Source: Bemisia tabaci
Lineage: Eukaryota; Arthropoda; Insecta; Hemiptera; Aleyrodidae
Direction of reading: 5' to 3'
Assembly (NCBI RefSeq): GCF_918797505.1
Contig: NC_092797.1
Span: 56,444,192 to 56,508,191 of the forward strand
DNA: 64,000 nucleotides
Shown here piece after piece: positions 46,858-57,358 of the stretch (position 1 is its first letter; each line of letters starts with the position of its first letter). Below the pieces are notes generated by a model. The model saw only the letters and a list, made by a program, of their open reading frames with translations, did not search any database and had not been told where the DNA came from. The translations under genes and the position numbers were made by a program.

Positions 46858-47012
46858 TGGTTCGATTACGTTAATTTAGGTCAGTACATGTACAGTTAGA
46901 TTAGGCAGGTAAGGTTAAAGTTAGGTAGGGTAAGGTCGGGAAAAGCTAAGTTCTGTGAAAGCGGGTTAGGTCTTGTGAGGTAAAGTTGGGTAAGGTTAGG
47001 TTAGGTTAGATT
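46858..47012 (+). repeat. Degenerate TTAGG-like tract
   Basis: About 150 bp rich in GGTTA / TTAGG words, ending in GGTTAGGTTAGGTTAGATT. TTAGG is the common insect telomere unit, but here it lies inside element K. Confidence 0.7.
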
Positions 47013-47229
47013 AAATAACACAAGAAAAACAAGACTTGAAATTTGAAAAATGTTATAGAGGGAAGTTTTAAGTTTCGTTGACGTCGTGATCGTTGACACC
47101 GTGATCATCTTTCATTAGAGTCGGAATTTTTTCTTTTTGGATGATCATGGTGTCAACAAAAACTTAGAATAACTATTTGTTAACACCATGAGCGTTGACA
47201 CCATGCTACGTAATCAATCAAGCTGGGAA

Positions 47230-47382
47230 ATATCGTCGCTCCTCTGACGTAAGGGCGCACCTCGAATCCCGTATGAGCCGCAGAAAGCATGGATTTATAT
47301 AAAAATTAATTTAAATTAATTAATTAATTTATTAATTAAGGCTCACGTGGAAATTGAGATACTCCTTTATGTCAGAAGAGCA
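47230..47382. mobile_element. Hairpin MITE family H, copy 2
   Basis: ATATCGTCGCTCCTCTGACG at the left is inverted near the right (GTCAGAAGAGCAACGATATA). The loop is expanded with TTAAT repeats. Confidence 0.85.
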
Positions 47383-48008
47383 ACGATATAATCAGGTGAG
47401 GAAGATAAGTTTGAAAACAGTTGACCTACCGACTAGGTGGATGTTTAATAACGTGTTGATTGTGTTGTTTTGCAATCAAACCAAGATTTGGTAAACTTGT
47501 TTGACTCATTATGTCACTCGAAACTATCATCCACCCAGTACATAGGTCACCGGCCGAAAAAAGGCTGATAACTGTGGTTACCTTATAATTTAGGCGTTAC
47601 GGGCATAAAGGACATTTCTTGGTTGCGGTGTTTCAGAATCTTCACTGCTAAGTTATATTTTAGAGAGGAGACTATTGGGTGGATTTTCTGAAATTTTTCG
47701 TTCTCGTAAAATCATAAAAAAATACTCAGTAAAGTTTCAACATTGCATAAATCTGATGTGATCATAATGGAATGAACGATATCTGAGATTCTAAGTCACC
47801 GCTACCAAGAAATGCCCTTTCTAAACCCAGCGCCTCAATGTTCGTAAGAAAGTGTCCAATCTCCAAAATTAAAAGTTTCCCCGTGTTACTAAGAGATTAG
47901 TAAAGGGCCTCTCTTAGTCTCAGCCCAAGAAGTAAAAAAATTGCCTAATGCTGTCCGTTCAGTTTCTGGCTGATCACTTTACTAGGCGAATTTTTGCAAA
48001 ATAGGGTA

Positions 48009-48137
48009 AGTTCGTCGCTCCTCCGACGCAAGGGCGTATTTCGATTTCCCCATGAGCCCCAGAAAGCATGGATTCATATGTAAAACAGGGCTCACGTCGA
48101 AACTGGGATACGCCCTTATGTCAGAGCGGCGACGAGT
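48009..48137. mobile_element. Hairpin MITE family H, copy 3
   Basis: GTTCGTCGCTCCTCCGACGC and GTCAGAGCGGCGACGAGTTT form the ends. The inner AGGGCGTATTTCG / GGGATACGCCCTT pair and loop GGATTCATATGTAAAACAGG match 57252. Confidence 0.85.
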
Positions 48138-48412
48138 TTTCCGTATCAATCGTTCAACTATTTGGTCGTGAGTCATCATCAGGTGAACCTAAGTGCTGAC
48201 TTTTGTTGTAACTTTTACACTACAGGGAAGCTAGAAGTCTCTAAAATACACTAATGTCACATGAAACGACGACCCATCGACTCAACTGCCGTAAACTCAA
48301 CGCAGCATGCCCGCCCTACGTCTCATGTCAAAACTTCCATCGAAAGGGTGGCTTTGTCTACAGAGGAAGACGCTACGATGGTTGTTGATTTTCCAATTTT
48401 TTAACTTTTCAG

Positions 48413-48505
48413 GGTTTCGGCAAAGCTGATCACAACGTAACCGCAAGCGTTCTGAAGAAAGTTTACCCGGACTACACTTTCGAATGCTCCGACGAAGGAT
48501 ACTGA
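48413..48505 (+). CDS. PHPT1 / Janus-A-like phosphohistidine phosphatase, last coding exon and stop
   Basis: Thirty codons read [16 protein letters not shown] then [14 protein letters not shown], followed by TGA. Joined to the previous exon this restores [12 protein letters not shown], matching the Janus-A / PHPT1 family, and ends with the typical YPDY-x5-S/N-DEGY terminus. The acceptor is TTTTTAACTTTTCAG, and the two exons join in phase 0. The intron between them is 42091-48412, about 6.3 kb, unusually long for such a small enzyme and filled with repeats. The reading frame is undamaged in both exons, which suggests a functional gene. Confidence 0.93.
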   Translation, partial: GFGKADHNVTASVLKKVYPDYTFECSDEGY

Positions 48506-48710
48506 TCTCACCGTTACGGATACTGATCTGATACTGACGTCAGTTAATACTGATCTCGGAAGTTCCCTTGCTCATCAGTCTGAAGCGCGTCATTCTCGCT
48601 CGAGAATATTAAACTACCCTCGGATATTTGGTACAATTTTTTAGTGTCAACACTTTTTTAGTGCATAGGAGCTAAGTTTTTGCTTTTTGTCATCAAATTA
48701 TTTTATTCCT

Positions 48711-48716
48711 AATAAA
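48711..48716 (+). terminator. Poly(A) signal of the PHPT1-like gene
   Basis: A canonical AATAAA lies about 205 bases after the TGA and is followed by a T-rich stretch (48727-48750), as expected for 3' end formation. It implies a 3' UTR of about 220-240 nucleotides. Confidence 0.7.
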
Positions 48717-49269
48717 ACCGATGGATTTTTATTGTTTTTAAACTTTGTTTCAGCCTTCATCAATTTACCTCGCTATTTCCTGGCCAGGGTCTCGTAAAAT
48801 TTAGTTTTGGATTTTCCTGGTCTTTTAGACGAGATTTCTTTATTTTTCCCTCGAATTAATGAAATTGACACTCATTTGATTTAAAGTATCAACATATTTG
48901 ATGAATTGAATCAAATGTTCGAAAAATGCTTGAAGCACTCAGAATTTCCTCATCCATGACCGATTTTCCTAACACTATCCTGATTTTTCCTGGTAACATC
49001 GAATTTCCTGATATTTTTCGGTTTTCACTGATAGTAGACACCCTGCTGGCTGCAATGGTCAGGCCAATAATGGAATATTTCAAGTTTTACTGAACTTATT
49101 TCAGGAAAGAATTTTGTGTCATACGGGGTATAGTATTGCGAACACCTTTGTTACTTAGTGTGAAAAAAAACATGGCGTGAGTAAATTTTGCAACCTCAGA
49201 ATTGAGGTACATTCCTTCGATTGGAAAACGACGAAATATTTTTATACTCTTCTTACGTAAGTATTCCAG

Positions 49270-49545
49270 AGGGGATTACTGAAATTTATAGAAAAAAGCG
49301 GTAGACAAAGAAGGAAAAGAGAGAATGGAGTGATTCTACTGGAGGAAGCGGTTGTTTACAATGGACTAAGGAGGTAAGCAATAGACTAACTAACGATAAC
49401 CCATGAGAAACCCTGTATAGTTAGCCCTTCATTTTCCCCTTGGTCTATAATAACCACGCGTCTCAACCAATACGGTTGCTTTATTTTCCCTTAATCTTTT
49501 TTTTCTATCGCTATGTCTATCAATTTCAATAATCAACCCGCAGCT
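49270..49545. mobile_element. MITE family I, copy 4
   Basis: GATTACTGAAATTTATAGAA and AATGGAGTGATTCTACTGG at the left; ATCAATTTCAATAATCAACC at the right. A family G fragment precedes it at 49155-49230. Confidence 0.75.
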
Positions 49546-50289
49546 CCTTTCTATTCTAACTCCAAGAATTCCGAGCAGGGAATTTTCGCAGGGAGAATTC
49601 GGCGGTTGCACCACGAAAATCCACGTCGAAATGAGGCCGTGTCTTCTAGCGAGGGAAACACAGCAACTGACTTGAAAAAGAGCGTACCTGCCCCGAGGTT
49701 TTCAACGCCAGCTAAGCCTTTCTTCCAGTTGGCCGTTCAATTGTTTCGGTAAGAGTAATTTACGTTTCCTTGCGCTTTTACTGAATTTTGCGGCTTCTCA
49801 CTTCCCCCGCATCGAGCGTGGAACAAATTTAATTGCCATTGTTGACCCTCTCCCGCCTCATTTTCTACCCTCCCCCTTCCCCCCTTCCCTCCCCTTCCTC
49901 CTCCCGTCATCAACAGCCACCGTGCGAGTATGTGGGGTGGGTAATTAATTATGAGCACTGGTACCAACCTCACCTAATTAGAGGAAGACTGACGTTTATC
50001 TTTATTAAAAACTAGGGGATCCTCTAGCTCCCGTTGAGCCTTCCGCGCTCTCATAAATTGTTTCTATGCTAAAGAGTAGGTATTGTCATTCAAATCCTTA
50101 AAGTGCAGAAAAACTCCGCCATTATTTTTGTTCGTGTGCAAATGTTGGGCTTTTGTGGAGCTCGATGTTAACGAATTAAGCGACGACAGAAGACTAAAAG
50201 TGATGATAAACTAATTACGAGCTTTTGAAATACAAACAAATGAAAATGTCAAAATTTTTTAATTAGTGTAATCAAAGAAAATAATAATT

Positions 50290-50534
50290 GGACCGCGTTA
50301 AACAGAAAGGAACCAAGCCACATCAGCTATTGCCTTTAATTGGACGATTTAATTTTTTACATGAAAACGATTGTGCGGATTTTTGTGCAAATTAAGTGAA
50401 TATTCTACACCGTATGAAGCAAATTCATTAAAATTTTCAAAGAAATCCGCTTAAACGTTCTCTTGTAAAAAATTAAATTGCCCAGTTAAGGCATTTGCTG
50501 ATGCGGCCTGATTCCTCTCTGCTTAACGCGGTCC
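50290..50534. mobile_element. MITE family D, copy 3
   Basis: Left GGACCGCGTTAAACAGAAAG with AACCAAGCCACATCAGC; right GCTGATGCGGCCTGATTCC with TGCTTAACGCGGTCC. The inversion may extend to AATT on each side. It lies 193 bases from the krz donor at 50727. Confidence 0.9.
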
Positions 50535-50726
50535 AATTATGACTAGCCGCTTAGTGCCAGCATGTGCAGTTAAACTTAAAGGTAACAACATATTAATAAA
50601 CTTTGGTGGATGTTTTTATGATGCAATAATCCAAATAGATGGTAACACAAATACTGTTTCTAAAAAAACGGGTAAAAAAATAATTATGAATAAAAAGGAG
50701 TTGGTGATGAGAAACTTGGAACTTAC

Positions 50727-50876
50727 CTGTAGGGGAGTGTTTGGTTCTACGACTGCTTTCTCATGAATTGGGTATAGCTGCGCTAAGCACATAATGGCCT
50801 CATTACAAAATTTCAGTCCCATCACCTCCTCGTCCTCTCTACCGTATCTAAAAGTTAAGGTCACTTGGCCGAACAC
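50727..50876 (-). CDS. krz: Beta-arrestin (kurtz-type), internal exon, N-domain
   Basis: This exon encodes 50 residues in phase 0. They begin VFGQVTLTFRYGREDEEV and end EPNTPLQ. The block FRYGRED-E-V-GL-F is diagnostic of the arrestin N-domain, which docks on phosphorylated G-protein-coupled receptors at the plasma membrane to stop signalling and drive internalisation. The 3' splice site is a pyrimidine-rich stretch ending TTTCCAG just above 50876, and the 5' splice site is CAG|GTAAGT just below 50727. The text GREDEEVMGLKFCNEA fits my recollection of the non-visual kurtz type better than the insect visual arrestins Arr1 and Arr2. The preceding exon, which should carry the VFKK and GKRDF motifs, was not found and probably lies beyond position 64000. 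Arrestin identity is seen directly; the kurtz assignment is from memory of the family. Confidence 0.92.
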
Positions 50877-51629
50877 CTGGAAACACACAAAAAAGGCCAT
50901 TGTGAGGCTTACATTTTACCCTGATTACCAAATTTCAAATCGCAAGACATTTTATATATGTAAGACTGAAGTCATACGTCCATGGCTATAAAATGACTCA
51001 TTTATCAAAACGATTTATCTGCAAAGGGAGCTCCGAAGAAAGCAAAATAAGCCTATTTTGGGCTGTTTGTACTCCAAAATTTCTATCGAGGATCGATCTT
51101 TTTTGTGTGATGAAGGCCGAATACAAGGATAAATACGACAGTGCAAGGCAGATGCTTGAGTAACAAAATCAGCGCGACATCAAGTGAAATTTTGCGGGAA
51201 ATATGGCAGTTCTACTGGTTTTGTAAAATCAACTTCCAATGAATTTTGGGTAAGCTCCGTCCGACAAACCTAACTTGCTTTTCATGGTGCTTTATCTTGA
51301 CGAGATACTCAACACATCACTCATCAGACTGAGCGGACATACTTTTTTCATCCCCGAAATGATTTTTCGCGTCACGTCTTTATATACCTAGGACGTAGTG
51401 CCAAGACTAACATAAAAATGTAGACAAATGTGTCACATGGACGATGATGGTGCGATAACACGCACTTTGATTCCTGAATTTCAAAAGCTTTGCTCTAATT
51501 ATATTCCTTAGGATGATATCACCATCCATTCCGAGACAAAATTTCGGGCCTATATTGTTGTGTAGGCAAAAAAAATTTCACGAAATTTTCCACAGCGATG
51601 CGATGATGAGGAAGCCTCCAAAGTAGTAA

Positions 51630-51700
51630 AATACAGCGAGAAATCTGTACCTCCGCTAACCGAGTTACGTTGTTTGATAGTTCCGCCGCCGATACGCTAT
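51630..51700. repeat. Half of MITE family F
   Basis: GAAATCTGTACCTCCGCTAA, CCGAGTTACGTTGTTTGATA and GTTCCGCCGCCGATACG resemble one end of family F. Confidence 0.5.
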
Positions 51701-52465
51701 TTTAATAATTAATTCAGATGTGCTTCAATACTGCACGCTCCTGGTCAAAATTAGATTACGGTTCACCGACCTACATCCATTGACCGCAATTCACTGTTTG
51801 CATTCGGACGGTTTGTTAACTTGAAGTTTATTGGACCAAACATTGCCAGTTAAGGCTGCTAATGTTTATCCTCCCCATCCTCGTGGTGAAAGGGTTTAAC
51901 TTGTCACTCAAAGTATTACTCATAGAACCTAGCTTATTTGTCATCATAGTCTGGACAAGCACGGACATATAGTCACACGCAGCTCGTCCTGGAGTTGGAT
52001 CATGGGTTTTTAGTTCCGATTACAATAATTTCCAAAACTTGGACCACCACGCCTCTTTGTAATATAGGAACAATTTTGGTGGTTTAAAGGTGGTTAAATT
52101 TGTCACGAGTAAACTTTTAATTGCCGAAATGAGGAGCTTTCTTCGCACAAGCACTTTCCTTGATAAAACTGAGAACTAATGTCGGGAGAAATTTTCTATG
52201 TCGTGATGAATCTGATTTTTCTCAATGCTCAAACACGAAGTTTTCCAAAGCATCACTCGAAAGGACGGAAATCTATGGTGAACCGAGGTGACGATGGCTC
52301 GTGGAATCAAAAATTGAAGAAGCATCTGAAATGTACACTGCGAAAATGAATAGTATTCTGTTTCGACCTGTAAACAAGTCCAGGCTACCGGTAGATCGAG
52401 AACAATGATATACCAACTAGGAGACAAATAGAATGGTTTACAGTCAATTCGAGTCATTTTAAAGC

Positions 52466-52732
52466 CACCAGGCGGGCTGATTATTGAAATTGATCGACAA
52501 CTGTGGACGAGGAGCCAAAGAGAGAATGATGCGAACCTATTCGAGGAAGCGAATAATTTCAATGGACTTATAGGAGGTAAAGAATAGACTACCTAGCGCT
52601 GACCCAAGTCTATAATTCCCCCGTTATTGTTAGTCAAAAAATACCACTCGTTTCAGCCAATAGGTCTCAATTTTCCTGTCGTCTTCTCGGTCTATGGATG
52701 TGTCTATCAATTCAAATAATCAGTACGCAGAG
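52466..52732. mobile_element. MITE family I, copy 5
   Basis: GGCGGGCTGATTATTGAAAT at the left and TATCAATTCAAATAATCAGT at the right. The interior is diverged. Confidence 0.75.
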
Positions 52733-52810
52733 TCGTTTAGAGTGAATTTAAGGCAAATGAACTGTAATTTACTCAAATTTTACTTGAGTGTACAACCAAA
52801 GTTAAATCGG

Positions 52811-52945
52811 TATCATCGTCGCTCATCTGGCGTGAGGGCGGCGTAACTCGATTTTCACGTGATTCCGTTCTTCGAATGACTCTACGCTTTCGAGGGCCCG
52901 AGTAGAAATTGAAAGACGCCCTTACGTCAGAGGTGCGACGCTATC
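52811..52945. mobile_element. Hairpin MITE family H, copy 4
   Basis: TATCATCGTCGCTCATCTGG at the left and AGACGCCCTTACGTCAGAGG then GCGACGCTATCATCG at the right. Confidence 0.75.
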
Positions 52946-53159
52946 ATCGACGGTATGAGAAGCTTCTTTAGATCGCAAATGTTCCTGATAATTCCTTAAG
53001 GGAATTACTTTCGCAAACATTTTTTTCGGAGTTTCTAAAAATTGAATAAATTCTATTTTGTGCCTGAAAGAAAAAACCTTCCCTGAATTTTCAGGGTTAG
53101 GCTGAATCCATTAACTTTTCACGCAAATGTAGAAAAGAATATCCTTACTTTCAACAGCG

Positions 53160-53482
53160 CACTTAATTTCTTTCATAGAAAAAAAAAAGGGAGTTGGTCG
53201 CTTTATGAGGATGTGTTTAGCCCGTAATGTAGGTAAGCACAACACGGCGGTGTTATTCCGGCAAAATCCAAAATTCGAAGTATAAATAACGAACCACAAA
53301 GTCCGTTTTTTGTAGCTCGCAGTTCAACTCATATAAGCTCAAATGCTAGAAATATTTGGTTTCATAAAATACACTATTTTCTAGAAAATATGAGAAAAAG
53401 CGTCGTTATCTATGTACGTCACAGACGAATTGCAATAATGTCCGAAATGCGAGGTCCTGGATTTTTTTGTCCATGGATTTCT
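53160..53482. mobile_element. Element family U, copy 1
   Basis: ATTCCGGCAAAATCCAAAATTC, CAACTCATATAAGCTCAAA and GTCCGAAATGCGAGGTC match 57723-58036 throughout, with diverged ends. Confidence 0.65.
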
Positions 53483-53816
53483 TTTGTCATAACGGGGAAC
53501 TGGAGATGAGAATTGGCAGCGCTGGTGTGAGGAAATATCAAGAGGCAGCGGCTAGCTGGACGCTACATAAACTAGATTAAATTCCAGCTTTTGAGGTAGT
53601 TAAGTGAATACTTGGAGTTGGAGTGATGAGCGCCCGTAGGGGTTGTCGCCGTGGGGGCGGGGGTGGTAACGGGGGTGAATCGGGCTGGAACCGGGTGAAA
53701 TTAGTGTGGGGCAGTCGCCCTCGCCAATGGCCAACGGAGCGCGCCGCTCGAGCTAGAGCAACAGGTCCTCCTAGCCACGTTGCCAAGTCGACTAAACTTT
53801 GCGATAAGGAACGTTT

Positions 53817-53840
53817 AATTGGACCGCGTTACGCAGATAT
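53817..53840 (+). repeat. Isolated end of MITE family D
   Basis: TTAATTGGACCGCGTTACGC matches the terminal bases of family D, with no other end nearby. Confidence 0.45.
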
Positions 53841-54519
53841 AGATACACATTTTTACGAAGCAGCCCAAGACAATAGTAGCATGGAAAAAACAAGGGGGGA
53901 AACGGAAAATAAGGCTAAAAATATAACACTAATAACCCGAGACGTTTCGACTCAAAATTCGACGTATTTCTATCAAACAGAACTATGTGCAGGTGGAAAA
54001 GATGGGGTGTGTTCATTCGTGTTTTTTCTTCTTTTTTGAGGAGCTTGGCAGATAACGGAACGGAGATGGTGACTCTTGCCGAATTTTCTCGGTCGTGCGG
54101 GGGCGGGGGTCTTTGGGTATGCGCGGCGCCGCGGCGCACGCCCAATTCGTGAGTTGTCCCCCAGCTCGAGGAGCTCGGATAAATCTTATTTCGAATTTTA
54201 AACACCCCCTACGTTACGTCCCTCCTTCTCTCCCCACCCACGCATCCACCCGCCACAGTTATTGTACTCACTAAATAGATTTGTTGGCGGTTTTTGTTGC
54301 GCAATCTGCGTGGCTCTCCAAGCAGATGGAGACGTTAAGTGAGATATTCTGGAAAAATTCGCCCTCACCTCTGCAGCGAACTTTTTCCCACGGCCAAAAC
54401 AGGGGATTAAAGTTAGGATAAAGGAATCAGGTGCAAAAAGGCAAATCGCTTTTAATGTAAAGTTCTTCCCAAGTTCCGGTCTATTGTAATTATTATCCAA
54501 ATTCAACGATTCAAGTGGC

Positions 54520-54780
54520 ATATCGACGGTGAAACTACCAAACCACGTATCTCGGTTTGCGACGTCGCAGACTTCCTGTCATACTTTATTTTTTAAATGA
54601 AAAACTACTTAACATCCAGTCTTGAAAATTTCTGTGATTTTTCCTCTTTGTGCGGAGAAAATTCCGTGAAAATTTCAAGGAATGATATTGATTTGGTCAA
54701 CTTCAAAAAAATAAAATGTGAGCGTAGATTTTTAAACACCGCAAACGAGATACGTGGTTTGGTAGTTTCACCGTCGATAT
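54520..54780 (+). mobile_element. MITE family F, near-intact copy
   Basis: 261 bp, same ends and length as 40716-40976 but in opposite orientation, differing at 4 positions. It is followed after 3 bases by a family B copy. Confidence 0.95.
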
Positions 54781-54783
54781 GTT

Positions 54784-54942
54784 CAGTGGCGTGGCGTGCT
54801 TTGCTTGCGATATATCGATGAATCTGTCATTAAAACCTATGAAAAAGGATCGATATACAGGGTGTTCGCAACCAACACCGTGAAAATTGATTCTTTACAA
54901 TAGCTTCAAGTAGGGAAATATCGATAATAGATGATTGACGCT
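54784..54942 (+). mobile_element. MITE family B, copy 4
   Basis: CAGTGGCGTGGCGTGCTTTG, ATATATCGATGAATCTG, GGATCGATATACAGGGTGTT and AATATCGATAATAGATGATT. Confidence 0.85.
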
Positions 54943-55602
54943 GTATACGTCCTTACGTCCCACGCAGTAAAACCGTTCCGGTTCCGGTTATTCTGCCCTT
55001 CAAATATACATATATTTGTCCACGGTTTTTGTTGCGCAATGTGCTAAAATCTCCAAACTGAGGAGGACTTCAAAACAGATATAAAATAAGTACAAATAAA
55101 AAATCCTGACTTTTGTGGCAAATGTTTTCAAAAAGCATAGTGCAAAGTTTGGATTGCTGAGTCGGATGAAAGGGGGCTCGTGCCCCAAAAATCACCTTCG
55201 GAGAAGATTCCTTCCAAAATTTCATTTTATCTTTTATTCGAGTAAATTATAATGAACTGATTTGGTGGTTTCGTCACTTTGCGTTTTTTGACAAATCGAC
55301 TTTTGATTTGTCCCCTGTAAATACGAGAAGATAACCTCAAGTTCAAATTCTGGGTGGAATTTGTTGCATCAGCTTAACACGATACTGTCATATAAGGAAG
55401 TCATAAATCAATGAGTGGATTGCGTTAATCACTTAGAAAAATTCTATACATTCCAAATGACGTGAATACGGCGAGGTTATATGTTCGTTTACGCAAGCAT
55501 TGTACCTAGAGTGAAGTGCATGAAATACAGAGTCAATAGCATGAGCGCTGCCTGGATGGCCATTTTGCGGGTAGGTTTTTCATTCGGGGAGCATTCTGGA
55601 AC

Positions 55603-55770
55603 CAATGGCGAGGCGTAAATGATCGATTATCGATATTCACCTCACTTAAAGCTGCGATGAAGAATCGATTATTAAGGTATTCGACACGAACACATTATTT
55701 ATCGATCCCTCTTCATAGGTTTAAATGGCAGATCAATCGATATAACGCAAAGCACGTCACGCCACTGCCT
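55603..55770 (-). mobile_element. MITE family B, copy 5
   Basis: AATGGCGAGGCGTAAATGAT, ATTATCGATATTCACC, TTTATCGATCCCTCTTCATA and GGCAGATCAATCGATATAAC. Ends GCACGTCACGCCACTGCC. Confidence 0.88.
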
Positions 55771-55874
55771 GGAACACACTTAAGAAGAAAATACCAACAT
55801 TTTCGGAACATTGAATGCTGAAACTACTGGGTGTACAAACTGGTTTGAACTGAATGAGTTGGGCAGCCAATGCG

Positions 55875-56027
55875 CAATGCGTAAAATATTCTTACAATAT
55901 TGTAGGCGCTAATATGCGTTCACGCCGCGCCGCGCCGACCGCACTGTGTTTGGTGCAATGCGTGAAGTATTCCGTCGGTCTCGTAGGCGCTAATACGCGC
56001 TTCACGCCGATCGCTGTATGTTTGGCG
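55875..56027 (+). repeat. About 80-bp tandem duplication
   Basis: Two units begin CAATGCGT(A/G)AA(A/G)TATTC, share GTAGGCGCTAATA(T/C)GCG and CACGCCG, and end TGTTTGG(T/C)G. The first is 81 bp; the second is slightly shorter. Confidence 0.8.
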
Positions 56028-56761
56028 CGATCATTTAAAATCGCGGAGTTGAGAATTTCTCAGTTTGCTACTTTGGTTTTTTGTGCCAATGCACTAAGGC
56101 CGAAGCTTCATTACAGGGCAAAAATAAAAAGTGAAAAAAACTTGTTACTAAGATGGAGTTTTTGCACACTTTCTTTGGATTATTCCCATGTAAAATATGC
56201 TGCATAAAATCCAACTAATCTTCGCGGATAAGACAGGAGATGAATCAGAAGTTCGAATGATCATCGATTTCTCTCCCGGTTATACAATGCCTCTCAATCG
56301 GGTTTCTTTACAATTAACTAGTTTAAGTAAATTAATTATTCTAGTTTCTTTACTCTCACAATACGCGTTTATTTACCTATATTCTTTTTCGTTATGATCA
56401 TCTTCGTAGGTGGTAATATGATCTAATAATAAAGTTATATTCTTTTACATTTCACTAATCTTCATTTTTATTTTATTAAAACTTTCAGTTAAACAATGTA
56501 AATAATTTTCAAAATTATAAATATGAATTACAATGTAATTCAGTAGAGGCCCATAGGAAACCGTAAACTGATGAACCAATCAGAGAGCAGCACGTACATG
56601 GTAATACTTTCCCTACATAGATACTTTACCATATTTTAGAAATTATGCGCTCCTTACTTAAAGCTTCATTCGTTAGTTTCTCATCTTACTTGCTTTTATC
56701 CGTTCATCCGAAAAATACGTGAAACCTCTCGAGGAAATGAAGGAAAAGGGGAAGCTGCCAT

Positions 56762-56925
56762 AGTGGCGAGGCGCGAATGAACGATCATCGATATTTCCCC
56801 ATCTGAAGCTATGGTAAAGAATCGATTATTAAGGTGTTGGTTGGGAACACCCTGTTAATTGATCCTTTTCCATAGGTTTAAATGGCAGATCAATCGATAA
56901 TCGCAAAGCAGGCCACGCCGCTGAG
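56762..56925 (-). mobile_element. MITE family B, copy 6
   Basis: AGTGGCGAGGCGCGAATGAA, CATCGATATTTCCCCATC, AAAGAATCGATTATTAAGGT and GGCAGATCAATCGATAATCG. Ends GGCCACGCCGCTGAG. Confidence 0.88.
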
Positions 56926-57251
56926 CTGCCTCCGGAAAAGGGCACCGCGCCAGGAAAGTTGATCAGCGTCTAACGACGAAAGCAGAAGCGGGAGCAACTC
57001 AGTGGTTGGTCGTGCAGTGTTGCAAGATTGTGTTGAAAATCATCACTTTCCCTCATTGAAATCCATGTAAAATATCCACGTTTCATCGCATAACCTGGCG
57101 ACCCTCGTGGTGCAGATGCAAAAATACCCGGCTCTTCATCTTTGATTGGCGTCGAGTTTCATTATTTCCTGCCGCTCCACAGCACCGCCGCGCCGATCCG
57201 TCCCGCAGTGCCGCCCCCTAATGAGTCCGTAATAATCCCCGTCTCAAATCC

Positions 57252-57358
57252 TCCCCCTCTGGCGTAAGGGCATATCTCAATCTCCGTGAGAGCCCCAGGA
57301 AGCATGGATTCATATGTAAAACAGGGCCCACGCGGAAATTGAGATACGCGCTTTCGCC
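57252..57358. mobile_element. Hairpin MITE family H, copy 5
   Basis: TCTGGCGTAAGGGCATATCT and GAAATTGAGATACGCGCTTT form the arms. The loop contains GGATTCATATGTAAAACAGG. Confidence 0.8.

Larger units (their letters stand above)
46314..47212. mobile_element. 0.9-kb terminal-inverted-repeat element (K)
   Basis: The ends TAACGTTGCATGGTGTCAAC and GTTGACACCATGCTACGTA are inverted. The motif GTGTCAAC / GTTGACAC recurs within (46790, 47090, 47153, 47180). It encloses the long palindrome and a TTAGG-like tract. No transposase frame, so non-autonomous. Confidence 0.7.
40703..50726 (-). other. krz intron, about 10.0 kb, hosting the antisense PHPT1-like gene
   Basis: The flanking exons join in phase 0 (PLQ to DAL). 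The intron contains a nearly intact family F MITE next to its 3' splice site, the two terminal coding exons of a plus-strand PHPT1/Janus-A-like gene, a SINE, a 0.9-kb palindrome-bearing element, two hairpin MITEs of family H, and family I and D MITEs. Intervals 42345-44190, 47390-48000 and 49550-50280 hold nothing else that I can assign. Confidence 0.85.

Noticed and set aside
55854..56207. 117-residue frame with an internal repeat
   Set aside because: The repeat comes from the 80-bp tandem duplication. No start, domain or splice evidence.
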